Origin: Nocardia elegans NBRC 108235
GTDB taxonomy: Bacteria; Actinomycetota; Actinomycetes; Mycobacteriales; Mycobacteriaceae
Assembly (NCBI RefSeq): GCF_001612845.1
Contig: NZ_BDBF01000015.1
Coordinates: 62,001 to 126,000 of the forward strand
Direction: 5' to 3'
DNA: 64,000 nt
In this document: positions 1-9,001 of the stretch, one piece after another
Numbering within the stretch: position 1 is the stretch's first letter
Layout of the letters: every line of letters starts with the position of its first letter
Made by a program: the position numbers and the translations under genes
The notes under the pieces: generated by a model
What the model was told of the DNA's origin: nothing
The model's input: the letters and a program-made list of their open reading frames with translations, nothing else
The model's database searches: none

Positions 1-2
1 TC

Positions 3-668
3 CCGCTGGACGTGCGTGATCACGAGTCGTTCGAGAACTTCTTGGATCGGGCCGAAGCGGAGCTCGGCGGGCTGGACGGCCTGGTCAACAATGCGGGGAT
101 CATGCCGACCGGCTCGTTCCTCGAGGAGCCGATGGATCTGGCCGACCGGCAACTGGACATCAACCTGCGCGGGGTGATCATCGGATCGAAGCTCGCCGGT
201 CGGCGGTTCGCCGATCGCCGCCGCGGCCATATCGTGAACGTGGCCTCCGTCCTCGGCTTGGTCGGAACGCCGGATGTCGCAACGTATTCGGCGACCAAAT
301 TCGGTGTCGTCGGCCTCGGTTCGGCGTTGCATCAGGAGTTGGCGGCATTCGACGTGCACGTGAGCACCCTGTGCCCGGCCTTCGTCAACACCGAGCTGAT
401 CGCCGGGCTGTCTCCGAACCGGATCACCCGGGTGATCGGCTTCGTCGAACCCGAGGATGTCGCACGCGCGGTGGTCGACGTATTGGCTCGCCGCCGCGGC
501 GGGCTGCGAGTCGTCCCCCGCATCGGCGGGATCGCCATCGCGCTGCTCACCGCGATGCCGGAGGGGCTGCGCAATCGGTTCGGCCGCCTCCTGGGCAGCC
601 ACGACACCGTGTCCGGCGCCGATATGTCGCAGCGAGCGCGCTATCTCGAACGTGCGGGCCGGAGCTGA
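3..668 (+). CDS. Short-chain dehydrogenase/reductase, 5'-truncated by the window edge
   Basis: This is the C-terminal part of an SDR-family NAD(P)-dependent oxidoreductase. The reading frame is open to the first base and starts mid-domain (P-L-D-V-R-D, the end of a Rossmann strand), so the true start and the glycine-rich cofactor motif lie upstream of the window. Visible motifs are NNAG (NNAGIMPTG), a catalytic-serine strand (NVASVLG) and the YxxxK pair (YSATK). The C-terminus resembles SDRs that accompany acyl-CoA synthetases. The acyl-CoA synthetase follows 51 bp downstream on the same strand, so co-transcription is likely. The GTG at position 12 is internal and not a credible start. The substrate is unknown. 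Confidence 0.88.
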   Translation, partial: PLDVRDHESFENFLDRAEAELGGLDGLVNNAGIMPTGSFLEEPMDLADRQLDINLRGVIIGSKLAGRRFADRRRGHIVNVASVLGLVGTPDVATYSATKFGVVGLGSALHQELAAFDVHVSTLCPAFVNTELIAGLSPNRITRVIGFVEPEDVARAVVDVLARRRGGLRVVPRIGGIAIALLTAMPEGLRNRFGRLLGSHDTVSGADMSQRARYLERAGRS

Positions 669-719
669 GAGCAGGCGGCTTTCCGGCAAAACATCTTGTC
701 CCGAGGAGGAATTCACTTC

Positions 720-2363
720 ATGGCACGGAATCTCGAGAGCCTGGTGACCGGGCTCGGTGACGCGGCCGAGACACTGCGCGCCGTCGTCCGCCTGCATCAG
801 CGCGGCGTGATCGACTTGACACGCCCGGATCGGGTCGCGCGCATGGCCTGGGAGAACCGGATCTACGGTCCGCCGGCGGCGTTGATCATGGCGGGGGCCC
901 GCCACCACCCGCACCGGCCCGCGATCGCCGACGAGCGCGGCGTGCTGACCTACGGTGAACTCGACGCGCAGTCCAACGCACTGGCCAATGCGCTACTGGC
1001 GCAGGGGCTTACGGCCGGTTCGGTGGTCGGTGTCCTGGCGCGCGACCATCGCGGGCTGGTGCTGGCGATCAGCGCGGCCGGTCGCGCCGGGCTGCGGCTG
1101 GCCATGATGAACACCGGATTCGCCAAGCCGCAGTTCGCCGAGGTCGCCGCGCGGGAGAACGTGCGAGCCATGTTGCACGACAGCGAGTTCGGCGACCTGC
1201 TCGACGCGCTACCGCCGACGCTGCCGCGCATCCTCACCTGGGTGGACGAGGGGCACGCGATACCGGCGGGCGCGCGCACCGTGGATGAGCTGATCGACAC
1301 GGGCGACCACCGGATACCACCGGCGCCGGCCCAGCCGGGTGGCTTCATCATCCTCACCAGCGGTACCACGGGCCTGCCCAAGGGGGCGCCGCGCACCAAG
1401 GTGACACCGCTGGCGAGTGCGATGATCGCGGACCGTATTCCGTTCCCACGCGGAGGCTCTGTGGTCATCGTGTCGCCGATCTTCCATTCGACCGGGTTCG
1501 GGACGTGGACCGTGGCCACCGCCCTGGGCAACAAGACCGTGCTCTTGCGCCGGTTCGACGCCGAGGCCACGTTGCGCGCGGTGAGCGAGCACCGCGCCGA
1601 GATGCTCGTCGCGGTGCCGACCATGCTGCATCGCCTGGTGGCGTTGGGCCCGGACGTCATCGGCCGCTACGACCTGTCGACGCTGACAACCATTGCCGTG
1701 GCGGGCTCGGCGTTGTCCCCGGAGCTGGCGACCCGGGTGCAGGACACCTTCGGCGACGTGCTCTACAACCTCTACGGTTCGACCGAGGTCGCGGTGGCGA
1801 CGGTGGCGCAGCCGCACGAATTGCGCCGTGCTCCGGGCACGGTCGGCCGCCCGCCGGTGACGAGCAGAATCGCGTTGTTCGACGCCGACGGGCGCCGGGT
1901 GAGTGCCCGGAACGTCTCCGGTCGGGTGTTCGTGCGCAGTGGCGCGCCGTTCGAGGGGTACACCGACGGCCGCCACAAGCAGTTCATCGACGGGTACATG
2001 TCCACCGGCGATATGGGCCGGATCGACGAGCACGGGCTGCTGCACATCGACGGCCGCGACGACGACATGATCGTCTCCGGCGGTGAGAACGTCTACCCGC
2101 TGGAGATCGAGAACCTGCTCGCGGCACGGCCCGATATCGACGAGGTGTCGGTCGTCGGCGTGCCCGACGACGAGTTCGGAAAACGCTTGCGCGCCTACAT
2201 CGTTCCAGCGCCCGGCGCCACCGTGAACGCCCCGGACGTCAAGGCGTACGTGAAGCAGAACCTGGCCCGCTACAAGGTTCCCCGCGATGTGGTGATCCTG
2301 GACGAACTACCGCGCAATGCCACCGGCAAGGTCTTGCGCCGGGTGCTGGAGGAGATGGACTGA
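720..2363 (+). CDS. Acyl-CoA synthetase (AMP-forming, FadD-like)
   Basis: A 547-aa ANL-superfamily ligase that would adenylate a carboxylic acid and transfer it to CoA. The N-terminal domain carries the P-loop LTSGTTGLPKG (around residue 210) and the YGSTE motif. STGDMG lies at the hinge, and the C-terminal domain has the catalytic lysine in NATGKVLRR near the end. The ATG at 720 is chosen because a strong ribosome site (AGGAGGAATT) lies just upstream; an in-frame GTG 24 bp earlier would put that site inside the gene. About 80 residues precede the AMP-binding core, as in several mycobacterial FadD proteins. It ends six bases from a convergent acyl-CoA dehydrogenase. The acyl substrate is not predictable. 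Confidence 0.93.
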   Translation: MARNLESLVTGLGDAAETLRAVVRLHQRGVIDLTRPDRVARMAWENRIYGPPAALIMAGARHHPHRPAIADERGVLTYGELDAQSNALANALLAQGLTAGSVVGVLARDHRGLVLAISAAGRAGLRLAMMNTGFAKPQFAEVAARENVRAMLHDSEFGDLLDALPPTLPRILTWVDEGHAIPAGARTVDELIDTGDHRIPPAPAQPGGFIILTSGTTGLPKGAPRTKVTPLASAMIADRIPFPRGGSVVIVSPIFHSTGFGTWTVATALGNKTVLLRRFDAEATLRAVSEHRAEMLVAVPTMLHRLVALGPDVIGRYDLSTLTTIAVAGSALSPELATRVQDTFGDVLYNLYGSTEVAVATVAQPHELRRAPGTVGRPPVTSRIALFDADGRRVSARNVSGRVFVRSGAPFEGYTDGRHKQFIDGYMSTGDMGRIDEHGLLHIDGRDDDMIVSGGENVYPLEIENLLAARPDIDEVSVVGVPDDEFGKRLRAYIVPAPGATVNAPDVKAYVKQNLARYKVPRDVVILDELPRNATGKVLRRVLEEMD

Positions 2364-2369
2364 CGTTTC

Positions 2370-3530
2370 TCAGCTGTCGTAGCCGAAGAGCTTGGCCGCC
2401 AGATCGGTCATCACTTCGCTGGCGCCCCCGCCGATGCCGAGGATGCGCGCGTCACGGTAATGGCGCTCCACCTCCGATTCCCGCATGTACCCCATGCCGC
2501 CGTGCAACTGGACGGCCTCGTCGACGACGTGTTTGACGGCCGCGACGGCGGAATTCTTCGCCAGGCAGGCTTCGCCGACGACGAATTCGCCGGCCGTGGC
2601 GCGCACGGCGACCTGGCGGGTGAAGGTGCGGGCCAGCTCGATCCGGCGGCGCATCTCGACCAGCTTGTGCCGCACCACCTGCCGGGCGATCAGCGGCTTG
2701 CCGAAGCTCTCCCGCCGCCGGACGTGGTCGAGGGTCAGATCCAGGCAGCGCTGCGCGATCGCGTACGCGTGCACCGCGATATTGACCCGCTCGGTGACGA
2801 AAGCCGCACCGAGCAGCGCGAATCCACCGTTCTCGGCGCCGATCAGATTGGCGGCGGGTACCCGGCAATCAGTGAAGGTCAGCTCGGCGGTGTCCGAGCA
2901 CAACCAGCCCATCTTCTCCAGCTTCCGCGACACGCTGAAACCCGGAGTGCCGGCGTCGATCACGAGCAAGCTGAGGCCGCTCGCGCCCGGTCCGCCGGTG
3001 CGCACCGCGGTGGTGACGAAATCCGCGCGTGTGCCGGAGGTGATGAACAGCTTCGCGCCGTTGACGACGTAGTGGTCGCCGTCGCGGACCGCGGTGGTGC
3101 GCACGGATCCGACGTCGGAGCCCGCCTCCGGCTCGGTCACCCCGAGCGAACCGATCAGGTCCCCGGAGAGGGTAGGGCGCACGTACCGGTCGATCAGGGT
3201 GGTGTCGCCGCTGGAGACGATGTGCGGCAGCGCGATCCCGTGGGTGAACAGGGCCGAGTGGCAGCCCGACGAGCCGCCGGCCTCGATGAACGCCTCGGTG
3301 GCGACGGTCATGTCGACAAGGTCCCCGCCGTCGCCGCCGTACTCCTCGGGCGTGCCGATGCCGTACAGCCCGGATTTCGCCGCGGCCCGGTGCAATTCGC
3401 GGGGCAGAGCACCCTCGCGTTCCCACCGGTCGAGATGCGGCGCGACCTCGCGGCGAACGAAATCGCCCACCGCCTCGCGTAGCGCGAGACGTTCCGGCGT
3501 GCGGTAGGGGTCGGTGTAGGCGACAGTCAT
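2370..3530 (-). CDS. Acyl-CoA dehydrogenase
   Basis: An acyl-CoA dehydrogenase of about 386 aa that introduces a double bond alpha-beta to the thioester using FAD. It shows the N-terminal helical domain, the TEPEAGSDVGS substrate/FAD motif, the RESFGKPL helix and the C-terminal QLHGGMGYM motif. The usual catalytic glutamate near the C-terminus (YEGTSE) is replaced by GIGGGASE. Isovaleryl- and long-chain-type enzymes share this and take their base from an earlier helix (here VTERVNIA). The ATG at 3530 is preferred over an upstream in-frame start because AGGAG lies eight bases before it. It points toward the preceding ligase, and a TetR gene lies upstream in the same orientation. Confidence 0.93.
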   Translation of the reverse strand: MTVAYTDPYRTPERLALREAVGDFVRREVAPHLDRWEREGALPRELHRAAAKSGLYGIGTPEEYGGDGGDLVDMTVATEAFIEAGGSSGCHSALFTHGIALPHIVSSGDTTLIDRYVRPTLSGDLIGSLGVTEPEAGSDVGSVRTTAVRDGDHYVVNGAKLFITSGTRADFVTTAVRTGGPGASGLSLLVIDAGTPGFSVSRKLEKMGWLCSDTAELTFTDCRVPAANLIGAENGGFALLGAAFVTERVNIAVHAYAIAQRCLDLTLDHVRRRESFGKPLIARQVVRHKLVEMRRRIELARTFTRQVAVRATAGEFVVGEACLAKNSAVAAVKHVVDEAVQLHGGMGYMRESEVERHYRDARILGIGGGASEVMTDLAAKLFGYDS

Positions 3531-3666
3531 GATCACTCCTGAGATGTGCGGGATCGGATGCGCGCGTGAGGCTTTCGGGCGCTGGGCAGCGACCGGCGCC
3601 ACCGCGGACAGGCGGTGGGACGGTGTATTCGGATGTCGTCGCGGGACGTCCCCGGACGGGTGTGGA

Positions 3667-4317
3667 TCAGTCGATGGTTCCGGTGAGGATCGGCGCGACG
3701 GCGGCGCGGGCGACGCGTTCGGCCGCCGCGGGATCGGTCAGATCGATGGCATGGCTCGGTGTGGCCAGATAGCCGATGATCAGGTGCACCAGGGCGTCGG
3801 CCTGGGCATCGGGGTCACGGACCGGGATCTTGCCGTCCGCTTGGGCTTTGCCGATATTCGCGCGAATGGCGTTGTAGGCCAAAGTGATCGGTGAGGGATC
3901 GCCCTGGCCGAGAGCCTGGATGAGTTCGGCTCGGCGCAGTGGGTCGGCATCGCGGAACAGGATGTGGTCGCCCAGTCCGAGCCCGGTGAGGAAGCCGAGC
4001 ACCACCTGTTCGGTGGGATCGGTGACTTCGGTGAAGCGGTCGGCGAGGTCGGCCAGGATGCGGCCGATATCGCGAGCCAGCGCCCGTTCGAACAGCTGGT
4101 CCTTGCCGGTGTAGCGGCGGAACAGCGTCGTGCGGCCGACCCCGGCCTCGGCCGCGATGTCGTCCATGGTCGCCTCGCGGGTGCCGCGGCGCGCCAGGAC
4201 TCGCAACGCGGCGTCGAGGACCCGCGCGTCCGTCGCGTCGTCGCTGGGCGCCGACTGCGGAAGCAGGGTCATCGCGCGGCTGAGCAGGCTGGACAGCGGC
4301 GCACCGGGTCTGGTCAC
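3667..4317 (-). CDS. TetR-family transcriptional regulator
   Basis: A 216-aa TetR-type repressor. The N-terminal helix-turn-helix is clear (AALRVLARRGTREATMDDIAAEAGVGRTTLFRRYTGK, quoted here only to locate residues about 32 to 70). The rest is a helical ligand-binding domain unlike its neighbours. It is divergent from the multidomain thiolase fusion at 4411, and the 93-bp gap holds a near-perfect palindrome at 4353-4372, so autorepression and control of the fusion gene are likely. The GTG at 4317 gives the longest product; an in-frame ATG at 4272 is an alternative, since neither has a strong ribosome site. The ligand is unknown, probably an acyl-CoA. Confidence 0.9.
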   Translation of the reverse strand: MTRPGAPLSSLLSRAMTLLPQSAPSDDATDARVLDAALRVLARRGTREATMDDIAAEAGVGRTTLFRRYTGKDQLFERALARDIGRILADLADRFTEVTDPTEQVVLGFLTGLGLGDHILFRDADPLRRAELIQALGQGDPSPITLAYNAIRANIGKAQADGKIPVRDPDAQADALVHLIIGYLATPSHAIDLTDPAAAERVARAAVAPILTGTID

Positions 4318-4352
4318 GAGGCCATCTTGACACGTGGAACCACTATCCGTCT

Positions 4353-4372
4353 AATAGTTCCACGGAACTATT
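4353..4372. promoter_or_regulatory. Palindromic operator between tetR and the thiolase fusion
   Basis: The sequence AATAGTTCCACGGAACTATT is a 9-bp perfect inverted repeat around a 2-bp centre. A further half site, AATAGTTCCG, lies at 4381-4390, and a degenerate partner, GGAACCACTAT, at 4335-4345. The location between divergent tetR and its probable target is classic for a TetR operator. It differs from the GAGAAT-type palindromes elsewhere in the window, so it is probably a separate regulator-site pair. Confidence 0.75.
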
Positions 4373-4410
4373 TCGCAAATAATAGTTCCGCCGATGGAAA
4401 GGGCTAGGTA

Positions 4411-7380
4411 GTGGCTGACGTGGGTGGACTTCCCCAGGTGATGCGCCAGGCGCGCGCTCGAGTACGCGCGGTACGCGCACTCGCCGACGCCGTGACGAGC
4501 GATCCGGCGATTCTGCGCGACATCGTCGGGGGAGTGCTGGGCAGGCCCGCCACGCCTCCCGCCGGCCCGGCCGTCTCCGAGGCGTACACCCCGCCGGACG
4601 GGCTCGCGGATTTCGACAAACGAGCCCACGCGAGCAAGCATCTCGACCGCCCGATGGCCGAGGTCGCGGCCTATCTGACCGATCCGGGCCGCTTCGCCGA
4701 ATGGCTGACCATGCACGCGGCCTTCCGCGGCGAGGCACCCAGCGGTGTGTACCCCGGATCGGAGTTCGCTCAGCAGGTGAAGTTCATGGGCATCCCGGCC
4801 GAAGTCGCCTGGACCGTGGACGCGGTGGACGAGACCGCGCTGGTGCTGCGCGGCGCCGGGCCGATGGGGTTGACCCTCGGCTTCTGGCTGACCGTGCGTG
4901 CCGAGGGGAACGGGGCGACCGCCTACTTCGACGCCGGGCTGTCGGGACAACCCGTCGACGGCCCGCTGGGTGCCTCGCTGGTGCGAAGCCTGTCGGAGGC
5001 CCTGCGGGAGTCGCTGGACCGTGTGCCGGACCGTATCGCCGCGGCGGGGCCCTTCACCGGCGCGAAATCGGTGCGAAAACCCGTGCTGCACAAGGCGTCC
5101 GGTCGCACGATCGCGCCGAATACGCCGGTTCTGGTCGGTGCCGGACAGCTGGTGCAGCATCAGCCGAACACCGCCGAGGACCCGGCGGCGCTGACGGTGC
5201 GAGCACTGCGGCTGGCGGCGCGGGATGCCGGGGTGGGGCAGTCGCTGCTCTCGGCCGCCGACGCGGTGTTCGCGGTCGCCAGCGCCTCCTGGAAGTATCG
5301 AGACCTCGGCGCCCTGGTGGCGCGTTCGGTCGGCGCCGACGGAGCCGATACCGTGCAGTCCTCGACCTACGGTGGCGACGGTGGCCAGCTGCTGGTCAAT
5401 GAAGCGGCACAGGCGATCGCCGACGGCACCTACGAGATCGTGCTGGTGACCGGCGCGGAAGCGGGCGCCACCATGGCCGCCGCGCAGCGCGCGGGCACCG
5501 AGGTGACGTGGCCGGAACAGGGCCCCGACGTGGAGCCGACCCGTATCGCCGGGATCGACAAGGAGGCCAACAACGCCGCCGAAATCGCCGTCGGGCTGGG
5601 TGCGCCCATCTACATGTACGCGCTCATGGAATCGGCCAATCGGCACCGGCTCGGCCGCGATCCGAAGCAGCATCTCGAGGCGATCGGCGAGTTGTGGTCG
5701 CGGTTGTCGGCGGTGGGCGCGGACAATCCGAATGCCTGGCTGCCGCAACGGTTCAGCGCGCCGGAATTGACCACACCGACCGCGGACAACCGGACGGTAT
5801 CGGCCCCGTACACCAAACTGCTGTGCGCCAATTTGCAGGTGGATATGGCCGCCGGACTGGTGCTGTGCAGCGCCGCCGCTGCCGAGGCGGCCGGTATCCC
5901 GCAGGACAAATGGGTGTTCGTCCATGCCGGCGCCAGCGCGCACGACGAATGGTTCGTCTCCGAACGCGCGGAACTGGCTGCCTCCCCGGCGATCCGGGCC
6001 GTCGGCGCGGCTGCGCTCGAGCATGCCGGCCTGACCATCGACCGGATCGGTCCCGTGGACCTGTACTCCTGCTTCCCGGTCGCGGTGCAGATCGCGGCGC
6101 GTGAACTCGGGCTCGCCGCAGACGATCCCGAACGCTCGCTCTCGGTGACCGGCGGACTGACCTTCGGCGGCGGGCCGGGCAACAATTACGGCACCCACGC
6201 GATCGCCACCATGGTCGCGCAGTTGCGCGCCGACCCTGATGCCTTCGGGTTGAGCACCTCACTCGGCTGGTACGTCACCAAGCACGCGCTGGGCATCTAT
6301 TCCGCCACACCGCCGCAGCGGCCCTACGCCCACCTGCGGCCGGTCGTCGACAATCCACCCGCCCGTCCGGTCCGGACCGAGTACGAGGGACCGGCGGTGG
6401 TCGAGGCCTACACGCTGCCCTACGGACGTGACGGCGAGCCGGAGGCGGCGATCATCAGCCTGATCGCGCCCGACGGCACGCGAGTGCTGGTGCGCAGCAA
6501 CAGATCCGATCTCGTCGCCGAACTGCGCGACGGTGATGCGCTGGGCCGGTCCGTCACGGTCGGTGATGGCGATATCACCTTCGAGGGCACACAACGCCAC
6601 GAGTTGCCCGCGCCCCCACCGCCGCCCGTGCTGGTGGAGCGCCGCGGCCCCGTCATGATCATCACGATGAACCGCCCCGAGGTCCGCAACGCGGTCGATC
6701 ACGCCATGGCCCTCGGACTCGAAAAGGCCTGTGACGCTTTCGAAGCCGATCCGAACGTGCGCGTCGCCGTCCTCACCGGCGCGGGCGGCTGTTTCAGCTC
6801 CGGTATGGATCTGAAAGCGATGGCCCGGGGAGAAGCCCCGCTGACCGAGAATCGCGGTGCTCTGGGTCTGGCCGGTAAGCCGCCGCGCAAACCGTTGATC
6901 GCCGCCGTCGAAGGCCCGGCCCTCGCGGGCGGCTGTGAATTGGCTTTGGCCGCGGATCTGATTGTCGCCGCGATCGATTCGCAATTCGGCATACCGGAGC
7001 CCAAACGCGGCCTGATCGCCGCCGCCGGCGGCGTCATGCGTTTGCGGGAGCGTCTGCCGCGCAATATCGCCATGCAGCTGGCGCTCACCGGCGACCCCAT
7101 GCAGGCGACCCGGCTGGCCGAACTCGGCCTGATCAATATCCTCGCCGAACCGGGCCGAGCACTCACAGCGGCTCTGGAATTGGCCGAACGGATCGCCGCC
7201 AACGCACCGCTCAGCCTGGAGGGCAGCAAACGCATCGTCGACGAGACATCCGATTGGACCACGGCCGACGCCTTCGACAAGCAATACGACATCGCGTCCA
7301 CCGCATTGTTTTCCGAAGACGCCGCCGAAGGTGTGCGCGCCTTCACCGAGAAGCGCGCCCCGGTCTGGAACGGCCGCTGA
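4411..7380 (+). CDS. Three-domain fusion: SRPBCC lipid-binding, thiolase-like, enoyl-CoA hydratase
   Basis: A 989-aa protein combining three recognisable parts. Residues about 60-215 form an SRPBCC/polyketide-cyclase-like lipid-binding domain. Residues about 232-650 form a thiolase-fold domain similar to the actinobacterial acetyl-CoA acetyltransferase-like family (Rv1867 type), followed to about 715 by its small C-terminal domain. Residues about 740-989 form a crotonase with the oxyanion-hole segments SSGMDLKAM and ALAGGCELALAAD. The thiolase part lacks an obvious nucleophilic cysteine (TYGGDGGQ replaces it) and has GGGPGNNYGTHAI where GHP would be, so classical thiolysis is doubtful. Start GTG at 4411 has a modest purine-rich site (GGAAAGGG). 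It is divergent from and probably controlled by the tetR at 3667-4317. Confidence 0.88.
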   Translation: MADVGGLPQVMRQARARVRAVRALADAVTSDPAILRDIVGGVLGRPATPPAGPAVSEAYTPPDGLADFDKRAHASKHLDRPMAEVAAYLTDPGRFAEWLTMHAAFRGEAPSGVYPGSEFAQQVKFMGIPAEVAWTVDAVDETALVLRGAGPMGLTLGFWLTVRAEGNGATAYFDAGLSGQPVDGPLGASLVRSLSEALRESLDRVPDRIAAAGPFTGAKSVRKPVLHKASGRTIAPNTPVLVGAGQLVQHQPNTAEDPAALTVRALRLAARDAGVGQSLLSAADAVFAVASASWKYRDLGALVARSVGADGADTVQSSTYGGDGGQLLVNEAAQAIADGTYEIVLVTGAEAGATMAAAQRAGTEVTWPEQGPDVEPTRIAGIDKEANNAAEIAVGLGAPIYMYALMESANRHRLGRDPKQHLEAIGELWSRLSAVGADNPNAWLPQRFSAPELTTPTADNRTVSAPYTKLLCANLQVDMAAGLVLCSAAAAEAAGIPQDKWVFVHAGASAHDEWFVSERAELAASPAIRAVGAAALEHAGLTIDRIGPVDLYSCFPVAVQIAARELGLAADDPERSLSVTGGLTFGGGPGNNYGTHAIATMVAQLRADPDAFGLSTSLGWYVTKHALGIYSATPPQRPYAHLRPVVDNPPARPVRTEYEGPAVVEAYTLPYGRDGEPEAAIISLIAPDGTRVLVRSNRSDLVAELRDGDALGRSVTVGDGDITFEGTQRHELPAPPPPPVLVERRGPVMIITMNRPEVRNAVDHAMALGLEKACDAFEADPNVRVAVLTGAGGCFSSGMDLKAMARGEAPLTENRGALGLAGKPPRKPLIAAVEGPALAGGCELALAADLIVAAIDSQFGIPEPKRGLIAAAGGVMRLRERLPRNIAMQLALTGDPMQATRLAELGLINILAEPGRALTAALELAERIAANAPLSLEGSKRIVDETSDWTTADAFDKQYDIASTALFSEDAAEGVRAFTEKRAPVWNGR

Positions 7381-7433
7381 GTCCCGCACTACCGACGAGC
7401 AAGAGCCTCCCATGCGATAGGAAACCCGGATCG

Positions 7434-7473
7434 ACCTGCCGCACCCCTCGGGGTCTTTCGACCAGTGGCAGGT
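7434..7473. terminator. Putative bidirectional terminator hairpin
   Basis: ACCTGCC (7434-7440) pairs with GGCAGGT (7467-7473), with a smaller ACCCC/GGGGT hairpin inside and a weak outer GGAAA/TTTCC extension. It lies in the 122-bp gap between convergent genes. There is no U-tract, as is common in high-GC actinobacteria, so this is only a structural call. Confidence 0.35.
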
Positions 7474-7502
7474 CTTTCCGGATGCCGCGTCCCCGCCGGC
7501 GG

Positions 7503-8939
7503 TCAGCGGGCGGGCATGGTCCAGCGGGCGGCCGGGCCGAACATTCCGGCCGGGTCGTAGCGGCGGCGCGCCTCGACCAGGCGTTCGCGCTGACCGGCGG
7601 TCCAGGCCGCCATGGTTTCGGCGGCGCTCCGTCCGTGCGGATCGCGGGTGAAATTCGGTGTGGCCGCGCCGAGACTCCATGTGGAGAAGGCATCGATCAC
7701 GGTGTCCAGTGCCGCGGGGACCGCCGCCGCGATCGGCGGCGCCAGCACGCCGACCGCGAGGACGTTGAAGGCGGCCTGCCTGCCCGCAACCGTGGTGGGC
7801 GACAGCGACTCTCGCGCGAGTGCGCCACCGAGAGCGCGGATCTCGGTCATGGTGATCGGCAGTCCGCGCGCGGGACCGGCGGCCTCCAGCAGCGCGTCGA
7901 TGGCCGCGTCGGGCAGTTCGCGCAGCAGGGTGGACCGATCGGCAGCGGGCATGGGGTCGACCGGGTCGTTGTGGATGGACGCGAGGGCCGCATACGGCAT
8001 CTCGGCGATCGTGTCCAGCATCGGTGATGCCACCGACCGCAGCGGCTGCAGCAGCGCGGCACCCTCGGCAGCGTCGCCGACATGGGCGTAGCGCAGGTGC
8101 AGCACCGTCGCACCGCGCAGCGGCTCCGGAATCTCCGGCAGCGGAGGAAGATTCAGGACAGCCACCGAACTGGTCACGGTCTCCGGCACGGTCGCCACCC
8201 AATTCCGCCAGGCTCGCAGCACCGTCGCCGCATCGTCCATCCGATAGGTGAGACCGCCGGCGTACAGGCTGCGAATCGGAAACAGCCGGAAGGTCATCTG
8301 CGTGACGATTCCGAAGGCCGCGCCGCCGCCGAGCAGCGCCCGGAACAGATCGGGCTCGGTCTCGGGCGTGACCCGGCGCAGCGTCGCATCGGCAGTCACC
8401 ACCTCCATGACGGTCACATGATCGGCGGCGAACCCGTAGGTGCGCGCGATCGGGCCCAGACCGCCGCCGAGGGTGTAGCCGACCACACCCACACTGGTCG
8501 AGGACCCCGCCAGCGCGGCCAGTCCGAACGGGGCGGCCGCATCCAACACCTCCTGCCAGCGCACGCCCGCGCCGACCGTCGCGGTGCGTCCGTCCGGATC
8601 GATCGCTATCGCGTCCAGGAGCGCGGTGTCGATCAGGATGCTGTGCGGCGGCGTGGGGCTCGCCCCGTGCCCGGTGGCCTGCACCGTGACCGTGTAGCCG
8701 GCAGCGTTCGCGACGCTCACGGCGGCCGCGACATCGGCGGCGCCGGCGGCGACCACGACGGCCGCCGCCCGGTGCTCGGTCGCGACGTTGAACCCTGCTG
8801 CCGACAGGCGATATCCGTCCTCGCCGGGGGTGTGGACCTGACCGGCCACCGCCGCGCGCAGGCGCTCGGCGAGGGCGACACCGGTCAGTGGTTGCCGCCC
8901 GGTTCCGGTCGGCGCGGGCGGATCGAAGACGCTGGACAT
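7503..8939 (-). CDS. FAD-binding oxidoreductase, berberine-bridge/PCMH type
   Basis: A 478-aa oxidoreductase with a PCMH-type FAD domain in the N-terminal half: VVVAAGAADVAAAV, then ATGHGAS with a histidine where members of this family often attach FAD, then SSTSVGVVGYTLGGGLG. The C-terminal tail RYDPAGMFGPA matches the berberine-bridge end motif. Such enzymes oxidise sugars, alkaloids or secondary metabolites. The ATG at 8939 is chosen because AGGAG precedes it by seven bases. It follows the AfsR-like regulator by 62 bp on the same strand and may be read through from it or controlled by it. No export signal is seen; the substrate is unknown. Confidence 0.88.
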   Translation of the reverse strand: MSSVFDPPAPTGTGRQPLTGVALAERLRAAVAGQVHTPGEDGYRLSAAGFNVATEHRAAAVVVAAGAADVAAAVSVANAAGYTVTVQATGHGASPTPPHSILIDTALLDAIAIDPDGRTATVGAGVRWQEVLDAAAPFGLAALAGSSTSVGVVGYTLGGGLGPIARTYGFAADHVTVMEVVTADATLRRVTPETEPDLFRALLGGGAAFGIVTQMTFRLFPIRSLYAGGLTYRMDDAATVLRAWRNWVATVPETVTSSVAVLNLPPLPEIPEPLRGATVLHLRYAHVGDAAEGAALLQPLRSVASPMLDTIAEMPYAALASIHNDPVDPMPAADRSTLLRELPDAAIDALLEAAGPARGLPITMTEIRALGGALARESLSPTTVAGRQAAFNVLAVGVLAPPIAAAVPAALDTVIDAFSTWSLGAATPNFTRDPHGRSAAETMAAWTAGQRERLVEARRRYDPAGMFGPAARWTMPAR

Positions 8940-9001
8940 GTGACTCCTGAAGTCGCTGATGGTGAACGTCTTCAGCACACCGCGCCCCGCTTAGCGCGAA
9001 C

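Noticed and set aside
1209..2045. Long open frames on the strand opposite the CoA ligase
   Set aside because: They are antisense shadows of a clear gene: arginine-rich, low-complexity translations typical of high-GC codon bias, with no family motif.
4351..6198. Long minus-strand open frames antisense to the thiolase fusion
   Set aside because: No domain similarity and no ribosome sites; the plus-strand protein has conserved domains throughout.
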